From NCBI GenBank assembly GCA_001512435.1, contig LFRS01000051.1, positions 356 through 61,226 on the forward strand: 60,871 nucleotides of DNA. The letters run 5' to 3'. This document shows positions 35,877 through 44,625 of the stretch, piece after piece (the first letter of the stretch is position 1; every line of letters starts with the position of its first letter). Origin of the DNA: Halothermothrix sp. DTU029 (GTDB taxonomy: Bacteria > Bacillota > Halanaerobiia > Halanaerobiales > DTU029). The notes under the pieces are model-generated. The model searched no databases. It worked only from the letters and a program-made list of their open reading frames with translations, and was not told the DNA's origin. Both the position numbers and the translations under genes were made by a program.

Positions 35877-37148
35877 ATGAAAAACCGTGTTAATGAATTG
35901 TTAAGCGAGGTCAAGGAGCCAGATTTAAAGGAAAAATATAGACAACTTATCCTGACATTACTGGAAAAGGGTTACTTTCCTGGTCTTGAAGGGGTGCCAG
36001 TAATTAAATCCGGCATCAGTCATATTGATGGGGAAAATGGAGTACTTACTTATAGAGGTTATCCTGTCCAGGAATTAGCGGAATATTGCACATATGAGGA
36101 CATATATTATTTACTTATCCATGGTGACCTGCCATTACTCCAGGAAAGAATACAATTACGGAATGAGCTTTTGGCTAAAAAGGACTTACCAGCCAGTGTC
36201 AGCAAAGTTATTGTAGAAATGGATGAAGAATTACATCCTATGTATATGTTGAGTTCCAGTGTTTTATTACTACAGGCGGAAGATCAGGAATGTGCCACTG
36301 TAAATGATTATCAGCATAATTATCTGCGGGGATTGAATTTAATAGCAAAGCTACCCAGTATATTGGGTGTATTCCGTAACAAAGACCCGGAATTTGCTGC
36401 CGGAAAAGAGTTTGACTCATTTGCCCATTATTGTTTATATGTCTTTAACCCGGAATTGGCTTTAGATAAAAACTGGGTAAATGTTTTTGAAAAGATTTTA
36501 ATCTTACATGCTGACCATACCATGAATAATAGTACTTTTTCAGTCAGGGCTGTTGCCTCTTCTATGGCCAGTATTTATGCCTCAATTGCCTCAGCTATAA
36601 ATTCCCTCTCTGGTCCTTTGCATGGCGGGGCTAATGAGAGGGCAATCAAGATGTTCGAGGAAATCGGTTCTCCTGACAATGTGGAAGCCTATGTTGAAGA
36701 GAAACTGGCCCGGAAGCAAAGAATAATGGGGATTGGTCACCGGATTTATAAAACCTATGACCCCCGTTCCCTATACATGAAAAACAAGATTTTGCCCATG
36801 GTTTTTGGTGAAGACAGTATTATCCAGGTTGATGATGAGATGGTCAATCTTTATGAGATTGCCAAAAAGATTGAGCTGGTGGTCCTGGAAAAATTATCAG
36901 GAAGAAAGCTCTATCCTAATGTGGATTTCTGGTCTGGCTTAATCCTGAAAGCCATTGGTATAGAACCCGAGTATTTTACAACTATCTTTGCCCTGGGCAG
37001 GATTCTCGGTTGGGTTTCTCACTGGATTGAGCATATGGAGGTAAGGAACAAAATATTCCGGCCAGAACAATTATATAATGGCATGGCCGAAAGACATATT
37101 ATCCTGGATCCTGGAGAAGAATCAGCCTCCACAAATAATGGAAATTAA
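35877..37148 (+). CDS. Citrate synthase
   Basis: A 423-residue enzyme of the GltA/CitZ (si-type) family. Catalytic histidines are in ILHADHTMNNSTF and GPLHGGANE, with the GIGHRIYKTYDPR block before the C-terminal catalytic aspartate region. Start ATG 35877 follows AAGGAG by 11 bases. It condenses acetyl-CoA and oxaloacetate; a 2-methylcitrate activity is possible. No other TCA gene is adjacent. It is monocistronic, with its own promoter and a strong terminator. Confidence 0.9.
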   Translation: MKNRVNELLSEVKEPDLKEKYRQLILTLLEKGYFPGLEGVPVIKSGISHIDGENGVLTYRGYPVQELAEYCTYEDIYYLLIHGDLPLLQERIQLRNELLAKKDLPASVSKVIVEMDEELHPMYMLSSSVLLLQAEDQECATVNDYQHNYLRGLNLIAKLPSILGVFRNKDPEFAAGKEFDSFAHYCLYVFNPELALDKNWVNVFEKILILHADHTMNNSTFSVRAVASSMASIYASIASAINSLSGPLHGGANERAIKMFEEIGSPDNVEAYVEEKLARKQRIMGIGHRIYKTYDPRSLYMKNKILPMVFGEDSIIQVDDEMVNLYEIAKKIELVVLEKLSGRKLYPNVDFWSGLILKAIGIEPEYFTTIFALGRILGWVSHWIEHMEVRNKIFRPEQLYNGMAERHIILDPGEESASTNNGN

Positions 37149-37169
37149 ATAAGACTTGCATGCTTTTCT

Positions 37170-37206
37170 ACCTCTCCTGATGAATTTATTTAGGAGAGGT
37201 TTTTTG
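37170..37206 (+). terminator. Terminator after citrate synthase
   Basis: Perfect 9-bp stem ACCTCTCCT (37170-37178)/AGGAGAGGT (37192-37200), 13-base loop, then TTTTT. Confidence 0.88.
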
Positions 37207-37228
37207 TTGGCAGAATTGCTTTTATTAC

Positions 37229-37257
37229 TTGACAGAAATCCAGGTCTGTAGTAAACT
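37229..37257 (+). promoter_or_regulatory. Upstream promoter P1 of ylxM-ffh
   Basis: Consensus -35 TTGACA (37229-37234), 17 bases, TAAACT (37252-37257). First copy within the 51-bp repeat. Confidence 0.5.
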
Positions 37258-37279
37258 AATTCCTGTTAAGTAGAAATGC

Positions 37280-37308
37280 TTGACAGGATATTGAGTTTGT
37301 AGTAAACT
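37280..37308 (+). promoter_or_regulatory. Downstream promoter P2 of ylxM-ffh
   Basis: Consensus -35 TTGACA (37280-37285), 17 bases, TAAACT (37303-37308). Identical boxes and spacing to P1. The hairpin 37315-37336 would lie at the start of its transcript. Confidence 0.5.
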
Positions 37309-37404
37309 ATTACTTGTTAAGTATAAATACTTAACAGAGGAAATCCTGGCTTCACCCTCTAATGAAAATCCAGGTATACTTTAAGGATAGCGTAGGTGGT
37401 CTAG

Positions 37405-37746
37405 ATGTTAGATAAGGTTATTGAAATTGGCATATTGTTTGATTTTTATGGCAGCCTTTTGACAGAAAAACAACAGGAGGCCATCCAGCTTTATTATTAT
37501 CAGGATCTATCCTTGAGTGAAATAGCAGAAAGACTGGAGATAAGCAGACAGGGTGTCTATGATCATCTACATCGGGGAGAAGAAGCCTTAAGGGATTATG
37601 AGGTAAAACTGGGCTTAATCCAGCGTTATAATCTATTGAAAAAAGAATTAGAAGATCTGGAAAAAGCCATTAATGATTATAAGATTGAAAATAAGGTTAA
37701 GAATAATTTGATTCAGAGGGTTGAGAAGATTAAAAAACACCTATAG
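37405..37746 (+). CDS. ylxM: YlxM-type SRP-associated DNA-binding protein
   Basis: A 113-residue UPF0122 protein with a sigma-region-4-like helix-turn-helix: LSLSEIAERLEISRQGVYDHLHRGEE (split, about residues 34-59), followed by a helical tail. YlxM is encoded before ffh across Bacillota and modulates SRP. TAGGTGG precedes ATG 37405; ffh follows after 14 bases. Confidence 0.9.
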   Translation: MLDKVIEIGILFDFYGSLLTEKQQEAIQLYYYQDLSLSEIAERLEISRQGVYDHLHRGEEALRDYEVKLGLIQRYNLLKKELEDLEKAINDYKIENKVKNNLIQRVEKIKKHL

Positions 37747-37760
37747 GGAGGAAAATATAG

Positions 37761-39101
37761 ATGGCATTTGAAGGGTTGGCGGAAAAGTTACAAAATACCT
37801 TCAAGAAATTGCGGGGAAAAGGCAAGCTGAATGAGAAAGATGTTAAGGCTGCTTTAAAAGAAGTCAGACTGGCCCTCCTGGAAGCAGATGTTAATTATAA
37901 AGTGGTGAAGGATTTTGTAAAGAAAATAGAAGAAAGGGCTGTTGGCCATGAGGTTATGGAGAGTTTGACTCCTGCCCAACAGGTTATCAAGATTGTTAAC
38001 GAAGAATTGACTAACCTGATGGGAGGCCAGAAAAGCGATCTTGTTTTTGCCGCCAAACCACCTACTGTCCTTATGATGGTAGGATTACAGGGGGCAGGAA
38101 AAACGACCCAGTGTGGTAAATTAGCCCGCTTATTAAAGGAAAAGGGGAAAAAGCCCTTATTGGTGGCTGGAGATATCTACCGTCCGGCAGCGATAAAACA
38201 ATTACAGGTTCTCGGAGAGAGGCTGGGGGTACCTGTTTTCAGCATGGGGGATGGGCAGAGCCCGGTGGATATTGCCAGAGCTGGTCTTAGCCATGCTAAT
38301 TCTGAAGGAAATGATGTAGTAATTATAGATACTGCTGGTAGGTTGCATATAGATGAGACCATGATGGCTGAGTTAAAGGCGATTAAGGAAAATATCAAAC
38401 CCCATGAAATATTGCTGGTTGTTGATGCCATGACCGGGCAGGATGCAGTAAATGTTGCCAGTAGTTTTGATGAAGCCCTGGGTATTGATGGGGTGGTTCT
38501 AACCAAACTTGATGGTGACGCCCGTGGTGGTGCAGCCCTGTCCATTAAGGCTGTTACCGGTAAGCCAATTAAATTTGTCGGTATGGGTGAAAAACTGGAT
38601 GCCCTGGAGCCCTTTCATCCAGACCGGATGGCCTCCCGGATCCTGGGCATGGGGGATGTTTTAACCCTGATTGAAAAGGCAGAGGCTAATATAAATGCCC
38701 AGAAAGCCATGGAACTGGAAGAAAAACTCCGGAAAAATGAATTTACCCTGGATGATTTTATGGAACAAATGGAACAGGTTAGAAACATGGGTCCTCTGGA
38801 GCAAATCCTGGGTATGATTCCCGGTTTGGGGGGAGCAGGCCAGTTGAAAAATCTCCAGATTGATGAAAAACAACTGGACCGGATCCAGGCCATAATTAGT
38901 TCCATGACTGTTGAAGAGAGGAGAAATCCAGATATTATCAATGGTAGCCGCCGGCGCAGGATATCAGCTGGTAGTGGAACCAGTATCCAGGATGTAAACC
39001 GTTTATTAAAGCAGTTTAAGCAGACCAAAAAGATGATGCGCCAGTTAAGTGGTATGGCTGGCAAGGGTAAATTTAAAGGAAGAATGCCCTTTTTCCACTA
39101 G
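37761..39101 (+). CDS. ffh: Signal recognition particle protein Ffh
   Basis: A 446-residue SRP54 homologue: N domain (1-90), G domain with [10 protein letters not shown] (about 107-116), DTAGRLH and [10 protein letters not shown], then the methionine-rich M domain (about 300-446) with the RNA-binding SRRRRIS-like segment [13 protein letters not shown] and a glycine-methionine tail. It binds signal sequences with 4.5S RNA. The RNA gene is not in this window. Confidence 0.97.
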   Translation: MAFEGLAEKLQNTFKKLRGKGKLNEKDVKAALKEVRLALLEADVNYKVVKDFVKKIEERAVGHEVMESLTPAQQVIKIVNEELTNLMGGQKSDLVFAAKPPTVLMMVGLQGAGKTTQCGKLARLLKEKGKKPLLVAGDIYRPAAIKQLQVLGERLGVPVFSMGDGQSPVDIARAGLSHANSEGNDVVIIDTAGRLHIDETMMAELKAIKENIKPHEILLVVDAMTGQDAVNVASSFDEALGIDGVVLTKLDGDARGGAALSIKAVTGKPIKFVGMGEKLDALEPFHPDRMASRILGMGDVLTLIEKAEANINAQKAMELEEKLRKNEFTLDDFMEQMEQVRNMGPLEQILGMIPGLGGAGQLKNLQIDEKQLDRIQAIISSMTVEERRNPDIINGSRRRRISAGSGTSIQDVNRLLKQFKQTKKMMRQLSGMAGKGKFKGRMPFFH

Positions 39102-39186
39102 CTTGAAGCCTTAATTTGCCAGAAAAGAGCTATAATCAGGCTCTTAAAGATAAATTTTGAATGATTTTCTGGAAGGAGGTGAAGGT

Positions 39187-39450
39187 ATGGCAGTAAAGAT
39201 CCGTTTAAAAAGAATGGGTAGCAAGAGAAATGCCTTCTATCGTGTAGTTGTAGCAGATGCAAGAAAACCACGTGATGGTCGTTTTATTGAAGAGTTAGGT
39301 TATTATAACCCGACTACCGAACCTGCAACCATCAAGATTAATGAGGAAAAAGCCCTGGAATGGTTAAATAAAGGGGCCTTACCATCTGATACTGTTAAGA
39401 GTTTATTTAGAAAAGAAGGTATTATGGCTAAATATCATGAGCAGAAGTAA
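39187..39450 (+). CDS. rpsP: 30S ribosomal protein S16
   Basis: An 87-residue S16 protein beginning [19 protein letters not shown]. Start ATG 39187 has GGAGGTGAAGGT directly upstream; the frame from 39157 would contain that site. Standard position after ffh. A small hairpin at 39125-39145 lies in the leader but has no T-run. Confidence 0.97.
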   Translation: MAVKIRLKRMGSKRNAFYRVVVADARKPRDGRFIEELGYYNPTTEPATIKINEEKALEWLNKGALPSDTVKSLFRKEGIMAKYHEQK

Positions 39451-39465
39451 AGGGGGATTACTCCG

Positions 39466-39699
39466 ATGAAAGAATTAGTAGAGACAATTGCAAAAGCAAT
39501 AGTTGATAAACCTGAAGAGGTTGTTGTAAATGAAGTTCTGGGAGAGAAATCTGTTATTCTGGAAGTAAGTGTAGCTGAAGAAGACATGGGTAAAATTATT
39601 GGTAAGCAGGGGAGGATTGCCCGGGCTATCCGTACTGTTGTAAAAGCTGCAGCTACCAGAGAAGGTAAAAAAGTAATTGTAGATATTCAGGATAATTAG
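39466..39699 (+). CDS. khpA: KH-domain RNA-binding protein KhpA
   Basis: A 77-residue single KH domain with the GxxG loop in [13 protein letters not shown] (residues 45-57). KhpA, usually with KhpB, binds RNA and affects cell length in Gram-positive bacteria. Conserved position between rpsP and rimM, 15-base gaps on both sides. Confidence 0.93.
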   Translation: MKELVETIAKAIVDKPEEVVVNEVLGEKSVILEVSVAEEDMGKIIGKQGRIARAIRTVVKAAATREGKKVIVDIQDN

Positions 39700-39714
39700 T
39701 CCCGGGGTATAACA

Positions 39715-40230
39715 ATGAAGGACCAAGAGCTGATAAGGATAGGAAAGATTACCAAACACCAGGGTAATAGAGGTGAAATCAGGGTTTATCCACTGACAGA
39801 TACACCGGAAAGATTTGAGTTCCTGGAAGAGGTTTATTTACTTAAAGGTAATCATGTGGAGAAAAAGAGGATAGAGGCCTATAGATTTCACAAAAATTTC
39901 GTTATCCTGAAGTTAGAAGGCATTAATGATATTAATGCTGCCCAGGAATTAAGGGACTATGAGGTCTGTATCCTTGAGGAAGACTTATTACCACTGGCAG
40001 ATAATGAGTATTATATTGATGATTTAATTGGTTTTACTGTTTATACTCAGGAAGGGGAATTTCTGGGTGAAATCTCAGAGGTTATTGTTACTGGCGGAAC
40101 AGATGTATTTGTGGTTAAAGGTGAGGAAAAGGATTATCTAATCCCGGCTGCCTTTGAACTCATTACTGAAGTCAATGAACTGGAAAAGAAGATGCTGGTG
40201 GATCCCATTCCAGGTTTATTGGAACTTTAG
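39715..40230 (+). CDS. rimM: Ribosome maturation factor RimM
   Basis: A 171-residue protein with RimM N-terminal domain (IGKITKHQGNRGEIRVYPLTD, split, residues 8-28) and C-terminal PRC barrel (about 95-171, ending VDPIPGLLEL). It aids 30S head assembly by binding S19. Between khpA and trmD, as in other Bacillota. Confidence 0.95.
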   Translation: MKDQELIRIGKITKHQGNRGEIRVYPLTDTPERFEFLEEVYLLKGNHVEKKRIEAYRFHKNFVILKLEGINDINAAQELRDYEVCILEEDLLPLADNEYYIDDLIGFTVYTQEGEFLGEISEVIVTGGTDVFVVKGEEKDYLIPAAFELITEVNELEKKMLVDPIPGLLEL

Positions 40231-40252
40231 TAATTGAGCAGGAGGTAGTAAC

Positions 40253-41002
40253 ATGTTTTTTGATATCTTAACCTTGTTTCCAGAGATGTTTACTGGTCCC
40301 TTTGATGAAAGTATCATTAAGCGGGCCAGGGAAAAGGGAATTATAGAGATAAATTTAATAAATATAAGGGATTATACCACTGATAAACACAATACAGCTG
40401 ATGATACTCCTTATGGTGGAGGCGCCGGTATGGTCATGAAGGTAGAGCCTATTTATCGGGCCTGGCAGGATCTCCACAAAAAAAGAGGAGAGGTTCCTGT
40501 AATCATGTTAAGTCCCCAGGGCAGGCCTTTAGACCAGGAATTGGTCAAAGACTTGAGCCAGGAGCAAGGCTTGATACTGCTCTGTGGGCATTATGAAGGG
40601 ATCGATGAAAGGGTCAAAGATTTGATTGTAACAGATGAGATCTCCATAGGTGATTATGTGCTTACCGGAGGAGAGCTGGCTGCCATGGTGGTAGTTGATG
40701 CAGTAGCCAGGATGATACCTGGGGTACTGGGTGACCAAGAGTCCATGATTGAAGACTCTTTCTATAATGGCTTACTGGATTACCCTGATTATACCCGGCC
40801 CAGAGAGTTTATGGGTCTGGAGGTGCCAGAGGTTTTATTAAGTGGTAACCATGGAGCCATTGAAAGATGGCGGCGGAAGGAGGCCCTGAAAAGGACCTAT
40901 CTTAGAAGGCCTGATTTATTACAAAAAAAGATACTATCTAAAGAGGAACTTAACTTATTGGAAGAAATAAAGCAGGAAATTGAAGGTGGAAAGAATGGCT
41001 AG
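40253..41002 (+). CDS. trmD: tRNA (guanine-37-N1)-methyltransferase
   Basis: A 249-residue SPOUT enzyme that methylates G37 next to the anticodon and prevents frameshifting. The knot is visible in [13 protein letters not shown] (about 110-122) and [13 protein letters not shown] (131-143). AGGAGGTA precedes ATG 40253. The gene overlaps the next by eight bases. Confidence 0.96.
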   Translation: MFFDILTLFPEMFTGPFDESIIKRAREKGIIEINLINIRDYTTDKHNTADDTPYGGGAGMVMKVEPIYRAWQDLHKKRGEVPVIMLSPQGRPLDQELVKDLSQEQGLILLCGHYEGIDERVKDLIVTDEISIGDYVLTGGELAAMVVVDAVARMIPGVLGDQESMIEDSFYNGLLDYPDYTRPREFMGLEVPEVLLSGNHGAIERWRRKEALKRTYLRRPDLLQKKILSKEELNLLEEIKQEIEGGKNG

Positions 41003-41579
41003 GTTGGATGTAGAGGTATTTCTGGGTCTTATCCATTATCCCATCCGGAATAAAGCAGGGGAGATAATTACTACAACTGTTACTAATCTGGATCTTCATG
41101 ATATCGCCAGAGTTGGTAAAACCTATAATATAAATAAATACTTTGTTATCAATCCTATCAAATCTCAGCAAGCCCTGGTCCGGAGGATGAAAAAATACTG
41201 GACCAGTGAATATGGGGCTAAATATATCCCTAACCGGAGTGAGGCCTTTTCTATCCTGGAGATTGCCAGCAGCCTGGAAGAATCCATTGCTATGATTAAG
41301 GATATCTGTGGCCAGGAACCTTATTTGGTGGCTACTGATGCTAATCCCTTTCCCAATAATGTTACTTATAGAGAGATGCGGGAGATTATGTATAAGTCAG
41401 ATCGGCCCATTTATCTGATCTATGGTACAGGTTGGGGTTTGACAGAAGAGATGGTGAAAGCCTGTGATTATGTCCTGGAACCTGTCTGGGGCCGGGGGGA
41501 TTTCAATCATCTTTCAGTGCGCAGTGCAGCAGCAATTATCCTGGATAGATTACTTGCTAAAGAGTGGTGGAATGAATAA
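40995..41579 (+). CDS. SPOUT-type RNA methyltransferase
   Basis: A 194-residue protein of the RNA methyltransferase family encoded between trmD and rplS in many anaerobes. A knot-like C-terminal region contains [15 protein letters not shown] and [15 protein letters not shown]. Start ATG 40995 has AGGTGGAAAG upstream, giving an eight-base overlap with trmD. The RNA target is not known from sequence. Confidence 0.78.
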   Translation: MARLDVEVFLGLIHYPIRNKAGEIITTTVTNLDLHDIARVGKTYNINKYFVINPIKSQQALVRRMKKYWTSEYGAKYIPNRSEAFSILEIASSLEESIAMIKDICGQEPYLVATDANPFPNNVTYREMREIMYKSDRPIYLIYGTGWGLTEEMVKACDYVLEPVWGRGDFNHLSVRSAAAIILDRLLAKEWWNE

Positions 41580-41627
41580 TAGTTTATTCTTCTGTATAAT
41601 CTGTTAATGGAAGGAGGTTTATTAAGG

Positions 41628-41984
41628 ATGAGCGAGATTATTAAAGATATTGAAAAAAGCCAGTTAAGAGACGATGTGCCTGAGTTTAAGGCAGGAGATA
41701 CCTTACGTATTATGGTTAGAATTGTAGAAGGTGGTAAAGAGCGTCTTCAGGCTTTTGAAGGAGTTGTTATTAGCCGTCAGGGTACTGGCGTTCGCGAAAC
41801 ATTTACCATCAGGAAGGTTTCCCATGGTGTTGGAGTAGAAAGGATTTTTCCTGTACATTCTCCCAAAATTGCTGAATATAAAGTTTTATCCCGTGGTGAT
41901 GTAAGAAGGGCCAAGCTTTATTATCTCCGTGAAAGAAGGGGTAAAGCTGCCAGAGTTAAAACCAAAAGGGAACCAAGAAACTAA
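41628..41984 (+). CDS. rplS: 50S ribosomal protein L19
   Basis: A 118-residue L19 with the [26 protein letters not shown] core (split, about 52-77) and the basic tail [16 protein letters not shown] 41628 lies nine bases after AGGAGGT. A terminator follows, ending the ylxM-ffh-ribosome operon. Confidence 0.97.
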   Translation: MSEIIKDIEKSQLRDDVPEFKAGDTLRIMVRIVEGGKERLQAFEGVVISRQGTGVRETFTIRKVSHGVGVERIFPVHSPKIAEYKVLSRGDVRRAKLYYLRERRGKAARVKTKREPRN

Positions 41985-41999
41985 GAGATATCTAAGATG

Positions 42000-42025
42000 G
42001 GGGCGGGAATTACCTGTCCCTTTTT
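42000..42025 (+). terminator. Terminator after rplS
   Basis: Eight-pair stem (42000-42007 with 42013-42020, two G-U pairs), loop AATTA, then TTTTT; flanked by a further AGATAT/ATATCT pairing. Confidence 0.8.
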
Positions 42026-42064
42026 AGATATTAACTATAGAAAATAATAAGGGGTTGTGTAAAT

Positions 42065-42919
42065 ATGATTCAATGGTACCCAGGACACATGGCTAAAACA
42101 AAAAGGATTCTGGAAGAGGATTTGAAATTGGTGGATCTGGTAGTAGAGGTACTAGATGCCAGGATTCCTTTAAGCAGTCAAAATCCTGACCTGACTGAAC
42201 TCCTGGGGAAGAAAAAGAGGATTATTGTTTTAAATAAGATGGATTTGGCCAATACCCTTATCTCTGCCCAATGGAAAAATTATTTTGCCAGGGATTATCC
42301 GGTTGTTTTGCTAAATTCTTTGACAGGACAGGGGATGAAGGATTTACTGGCTATTATAGAAGGAGAGGGCAGGGAGATAAATAAGCTTCTCCAGGAAAAG
42401 GGGCGTAATAAAAGGGCTGTCAGGATTATGGTAGCAGGGATTCCTAATGTGGGTAAATCTGCTTTAATCAATATGTTGGCTGGAACAAAGACTTCAAAGA
42501 CTGGCAATAAACCGGGGGTTACCAGGGGCAGGCAGTGGATTGTTGTCCGGGAGGATATCCAGTTACTGGACACACCGGGGATTTTATGGCCTAAATTTGA
42601 TGATGAAGATGTGGGTTTCCGCCTGGCCTTGACAGGGGCTATCCGGGATGAGGTTTTTGATGAGGAAGAGGCAGCCTGTAAGCTGATTGAATACATAATC
42701 CAGATTGATAAGGGAATCCTGGAAAAGGCCTATAATATAGAAATTGATGAAGAAATAGAGATAGCCTATGATATATTGGCCAATATAGGACGGAAAAGTG
42801 GTTGCCTGATGAGTGGCGGCCGGGTTGACCGCAGCAGGGCTGCCAGCAGGTTGATTAATGACTTCCGGAAAGGGAAGTTAGGCAGTATATCACTGGAAGT
42901 ACCAGGAGATGATAGCTAA
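42065..42919 (+). CDS. rbgA: Ribosome biogenesis GTPase RbgA (YlqF)
   Basis: A 284-residue circularly permuted GTPase: G4 NKMD (57-60) precedes G1 GIPNVGKS (125-132), then G2 threonine in KPGVTRG and G3 DTPG (169-172). The start MIQWYPGHMAKTKR is typical. It acts late in 50S assembly. Its TAA overlaps the rnhB ATG (TAATG). Confidence 0.95.
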   Translation: MIQWYPGHMAKTKRILEEDLKLVDLVVEVLDARIPLSSQNPDLTELLGKKKRIIVLNKMDLANTLISAQWKNYFARDYPVVLLNSLTGQGMKDLLAIIEGEGREINKLLQEKGRNKRAVRIMVAGIPNVGKSALINMLAGTKTSKTGNKPGVTRGRQWIVVREDIQLLDTPGILWPKFDDEDVGFRLALTGAIRDEVFDEEEAACKLIEYIIQIDKGILEKAYNIEIDEEIEIAYDILANIGRKSGCLMSGGRVDRSRAASRLINDFRKGKLGSISLEVPGDDS

Positions 42920-43860
42920 TGGATTGGCGGAAATGTACTATAAAAGAGCTAGAGGATTTGTTATTTGCCAGCAGTGGAACTGAAATAGATGAGGCCATGC
43001 TGGAAGCCCTGGATAATGATGAACGGTCTGGTGTCCAGAAATTACTGGCCAGGTACCGGACTATGGTCTATGAAGAAAAAGCCCGGAGAATGAGATGGGA
43101 GAAGATGAATGAATTTTCCAGGAAAATATATGCCAGGGGTTATCGCCATATTGTCGGGGTAGATGAAGCCGGCAGGGGGCCGCTGGCTGGCCCGGTGGTG
43201 GCAGCAGCGGTTATTCTGGACCCGGAAGAGCCCATTTATGGCCTGGATGACTCCAAGAAACTGACAGAGAAAAAACGGGAAGAGCTATATGAGATAATTA
43301 TGGACAAGGCCCTGGCTGTAGCTGTAGGGATAGTCAGTAATGAAGTAATTGACCAGGTGAATATCCTCCAGGCTACCTTTCAGGCCATGAATGAGGCAGT
43401 TAAAAAACTCCCTCTGGTTCCTGATTATTTGCTGGTGGATGGAAATATGGAGGTACCTGGCCTGGACCTGCCCCAGGAGGCTGTAATAAATGGTGATCTC
43501 AAGGTTAATTGTATAGCTGCAGCTTCCATTATTGCCAAGGTAACCAGGGACAGGATCCTGTTGGAGTATGATCAAGTATATCCTGAATATGGTTTTGCCA
43601 GAAATAAGGGTTATGGGACCAGTGAGCACATCCAGGCTCTAAGGCTTCATGGGCCTACTCCCATTCATCGTTATTCCTTTACCATTGTTAATAAATACTA
43701 TTTTCAGAAGGTACAGGATGCCCTACAGTTGGCCAGAAATAAAGAGGAGTTAAGGGAGATTGGCTACAGGATAGCTGAATTCAGCTTTTTTTCAGAAGAG
43801 AATTTGAATATTTTAAGAAGGCTTTATCAGGAAAGATATTATAAGGTTTCAGAGAAATAA
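42919..43860 (+). CDS. rnhB: Ribonuclease HII
   Basis: A 313-residue RNase HII. Catalytic residues: D82 and E83 in VDEAGRG, D174 in LLVDG. The N-terminal extension of about 75 residues is like Bacillus RnhB; a further tail of about 55 residues after IHRYSFTIV makes it longer than usual (about 255). It removes ribonucleotides from DNA. Coupled to rbgA by overlap, as in Bacillus. Confidence 0.95.
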   Translation: MDWRKCTIKELEDLLFASSGTEIDEAMLEALDNDERSGVQKLLARYRTMVYEEKARRMRWEKMNEFSRKIYARGYRHIVGVDEAGRGPLAGPVVAAAVILDPEEPIYGLDDSKKLTEKKREELYEIIMDKALAVAVGIVSNEVIDQVNILQATFQAMNEAVKKLPLVPDYLLVDGNMEVPGLDLPQEAVINGDLKVNCIAAASIIAKVTRDRILLEYDQVYPEYGFARNKGYGTSEHIQALRLHGPTPIHRYSFTIVNKYYFQKVQDALQLARNKEELREIGYRIAEFSFFSEENLNILRRLYQERYYKVSEK

Positions 43861-43895
43861 GTTTTTAGAGACATAAGTTTATCAGGAAAAATAAT

Positions 43896-43934
43896 GGCAG
43901 TTCGCGAAATCCTGCCTTATCAAAACTAGGGAGA
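43896..43934 (+). promoter_or_regulatory. preQ1-I riboswitch upstream of queT
   Basis: Stem GGCAG (43896-43900)/CTGCC (43912-43916), loop TTCGCGAAAT, then the A-rich tail TTATCAAAACTAGG that ends in the ribosome binding site of queT. Stem length, TCGC loop and AAAACTAGG tail match the minimal class I preQ1 aptamer, where ligand binding folds the tail into a pseudoknot and hides the binding site. Expected effect: preQ1 represses queT translation. Confidence 0.75.
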
Positions 43935-43943
43935 TGATTTATT

Positions 43944-44414
43944 ATGAAATTAAATGTGAAGGAAATTACCAAACTGGCCCTGATTGCGGCCATCTATGTT
44001 GTAATAACCCTGGCTTTGGCCCCTATATCCTTTGGCGGCCTCCAGGTCCGGATCAGTGAAGCCCTGACTTTATTGCCTTTTTTTCTGGGAGCACCGGCAG
44101 CCATAGCTTTATGGATAGGTTGTATGCTGGCCAATTATGTCGGTGGCCTGGGGATTATTGATATAGTCCTGGGTTCAGCCTTAACCCTGATCGCTGGACT
44201 TCTTACAGCCAGGGCCCGTAATATGTATATTGCCGGTATTTACCCGGTTGCCATAAATGCCTTTGGTGTGGCCTTTATATTATATTATACCCTGGAATTG
44301 CCCTACTGGCTCTCTGTTTTACAGGTTGGAGTAGGCCAATTTATTTCTGTTTATATTATCGGCTTTCTTTTAGTTAGAATCATAAACAAGTATGATTTAT
44401 TTACAAAGGATTAA
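43944..44414 (+). CDS. queT: QueT family queuosine precursor transporter
   Basis: A 156-residue membrane protein with five or six hydrophobic segments and the QueT opening KEITKLALIAAIYVVITL, then GGLQVRISEALTLLPFF (about 31-47). It is thought to be the S-component of an ECF-type importer of queuosine precursors. The preQ1-I aptamer directly before it supports the substrate. No terminator seen after it. Confidence 0.9.
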   Translation: MKLNVKEITKLALIAAIYVVITLALAPISFGGLQVRISEALTLLPFFLGAPAAIALWIGCMLANYVGGLGIIDIVLGSALTLIAGLLTARARNMYIAGIYPVAINAFGVAFILYYTLELPYWLSVLQVGVGQFISVYIIGFLLVRIINKYDLFTKD

Positions 44415-44420
44415 TTATTA

Positions 44421-44449
44421 TTGTTTTATTATTGGTTTATAATTATATT
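44421..44449 (+). promoter_or_regulatory. Candidate promoter for GH43 gene
   Basis: TTGTTT (44421-44426), 17 bases, TATATT (44444-44449). It lies in a very AT-rich 200-base gap, so chance matches are likely. Confidence 0.3.
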
Positions 44450-44625
44450 ATGGTGATAATTTTATAATAATTATTTCATAAATAATAACTTCATCATAAT
44501 AATTCAGAATAATTAATTCAAAATCTATTTTATGATAAGGGTTTTATAAGTTTTATATCCAGTGGAATTAAAATAGGGGATGAAGTAAAGAAGATAATAA
44601 CAAAACAGGAAAGGAGCAAGTGGAT

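Larger units (their letters stand above)
37228..37340 (+). repeat. 51-bp tandem duplication, 2.2 units
   Basis: CTTGACAG recurs at 37228 and 37279 and as CTTAACAG at 37330, exactly 51 bases apart. Between them TGTAGTAAACTA recurs at 37247 and 37298, and TGTTAAGTA at 37264 and 37315. Each unit ends in an inverted repeat overlapping the next CTTGACAG; in the second it is perfect (arms TGTTAAGTAT 37315-37324 and ATACTTAACA 37327-37336). Confidence 0.75.

Noticed and set aside
37315-37336. Palindrome with TGTTAA and TTAACA ends considered as a Rex site
   Set aside because: The ten bases between half-sites are too many for Rex; kept only as part of the 51-bp repeat.
39125-39145. Hairpin AAGAGC/GCTCTT between ffh and rpsP as a terminator or autoregulatory site
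   Set aside because: Six-bp stem with no T-run; a terminator here would cut the operon before rpsP.
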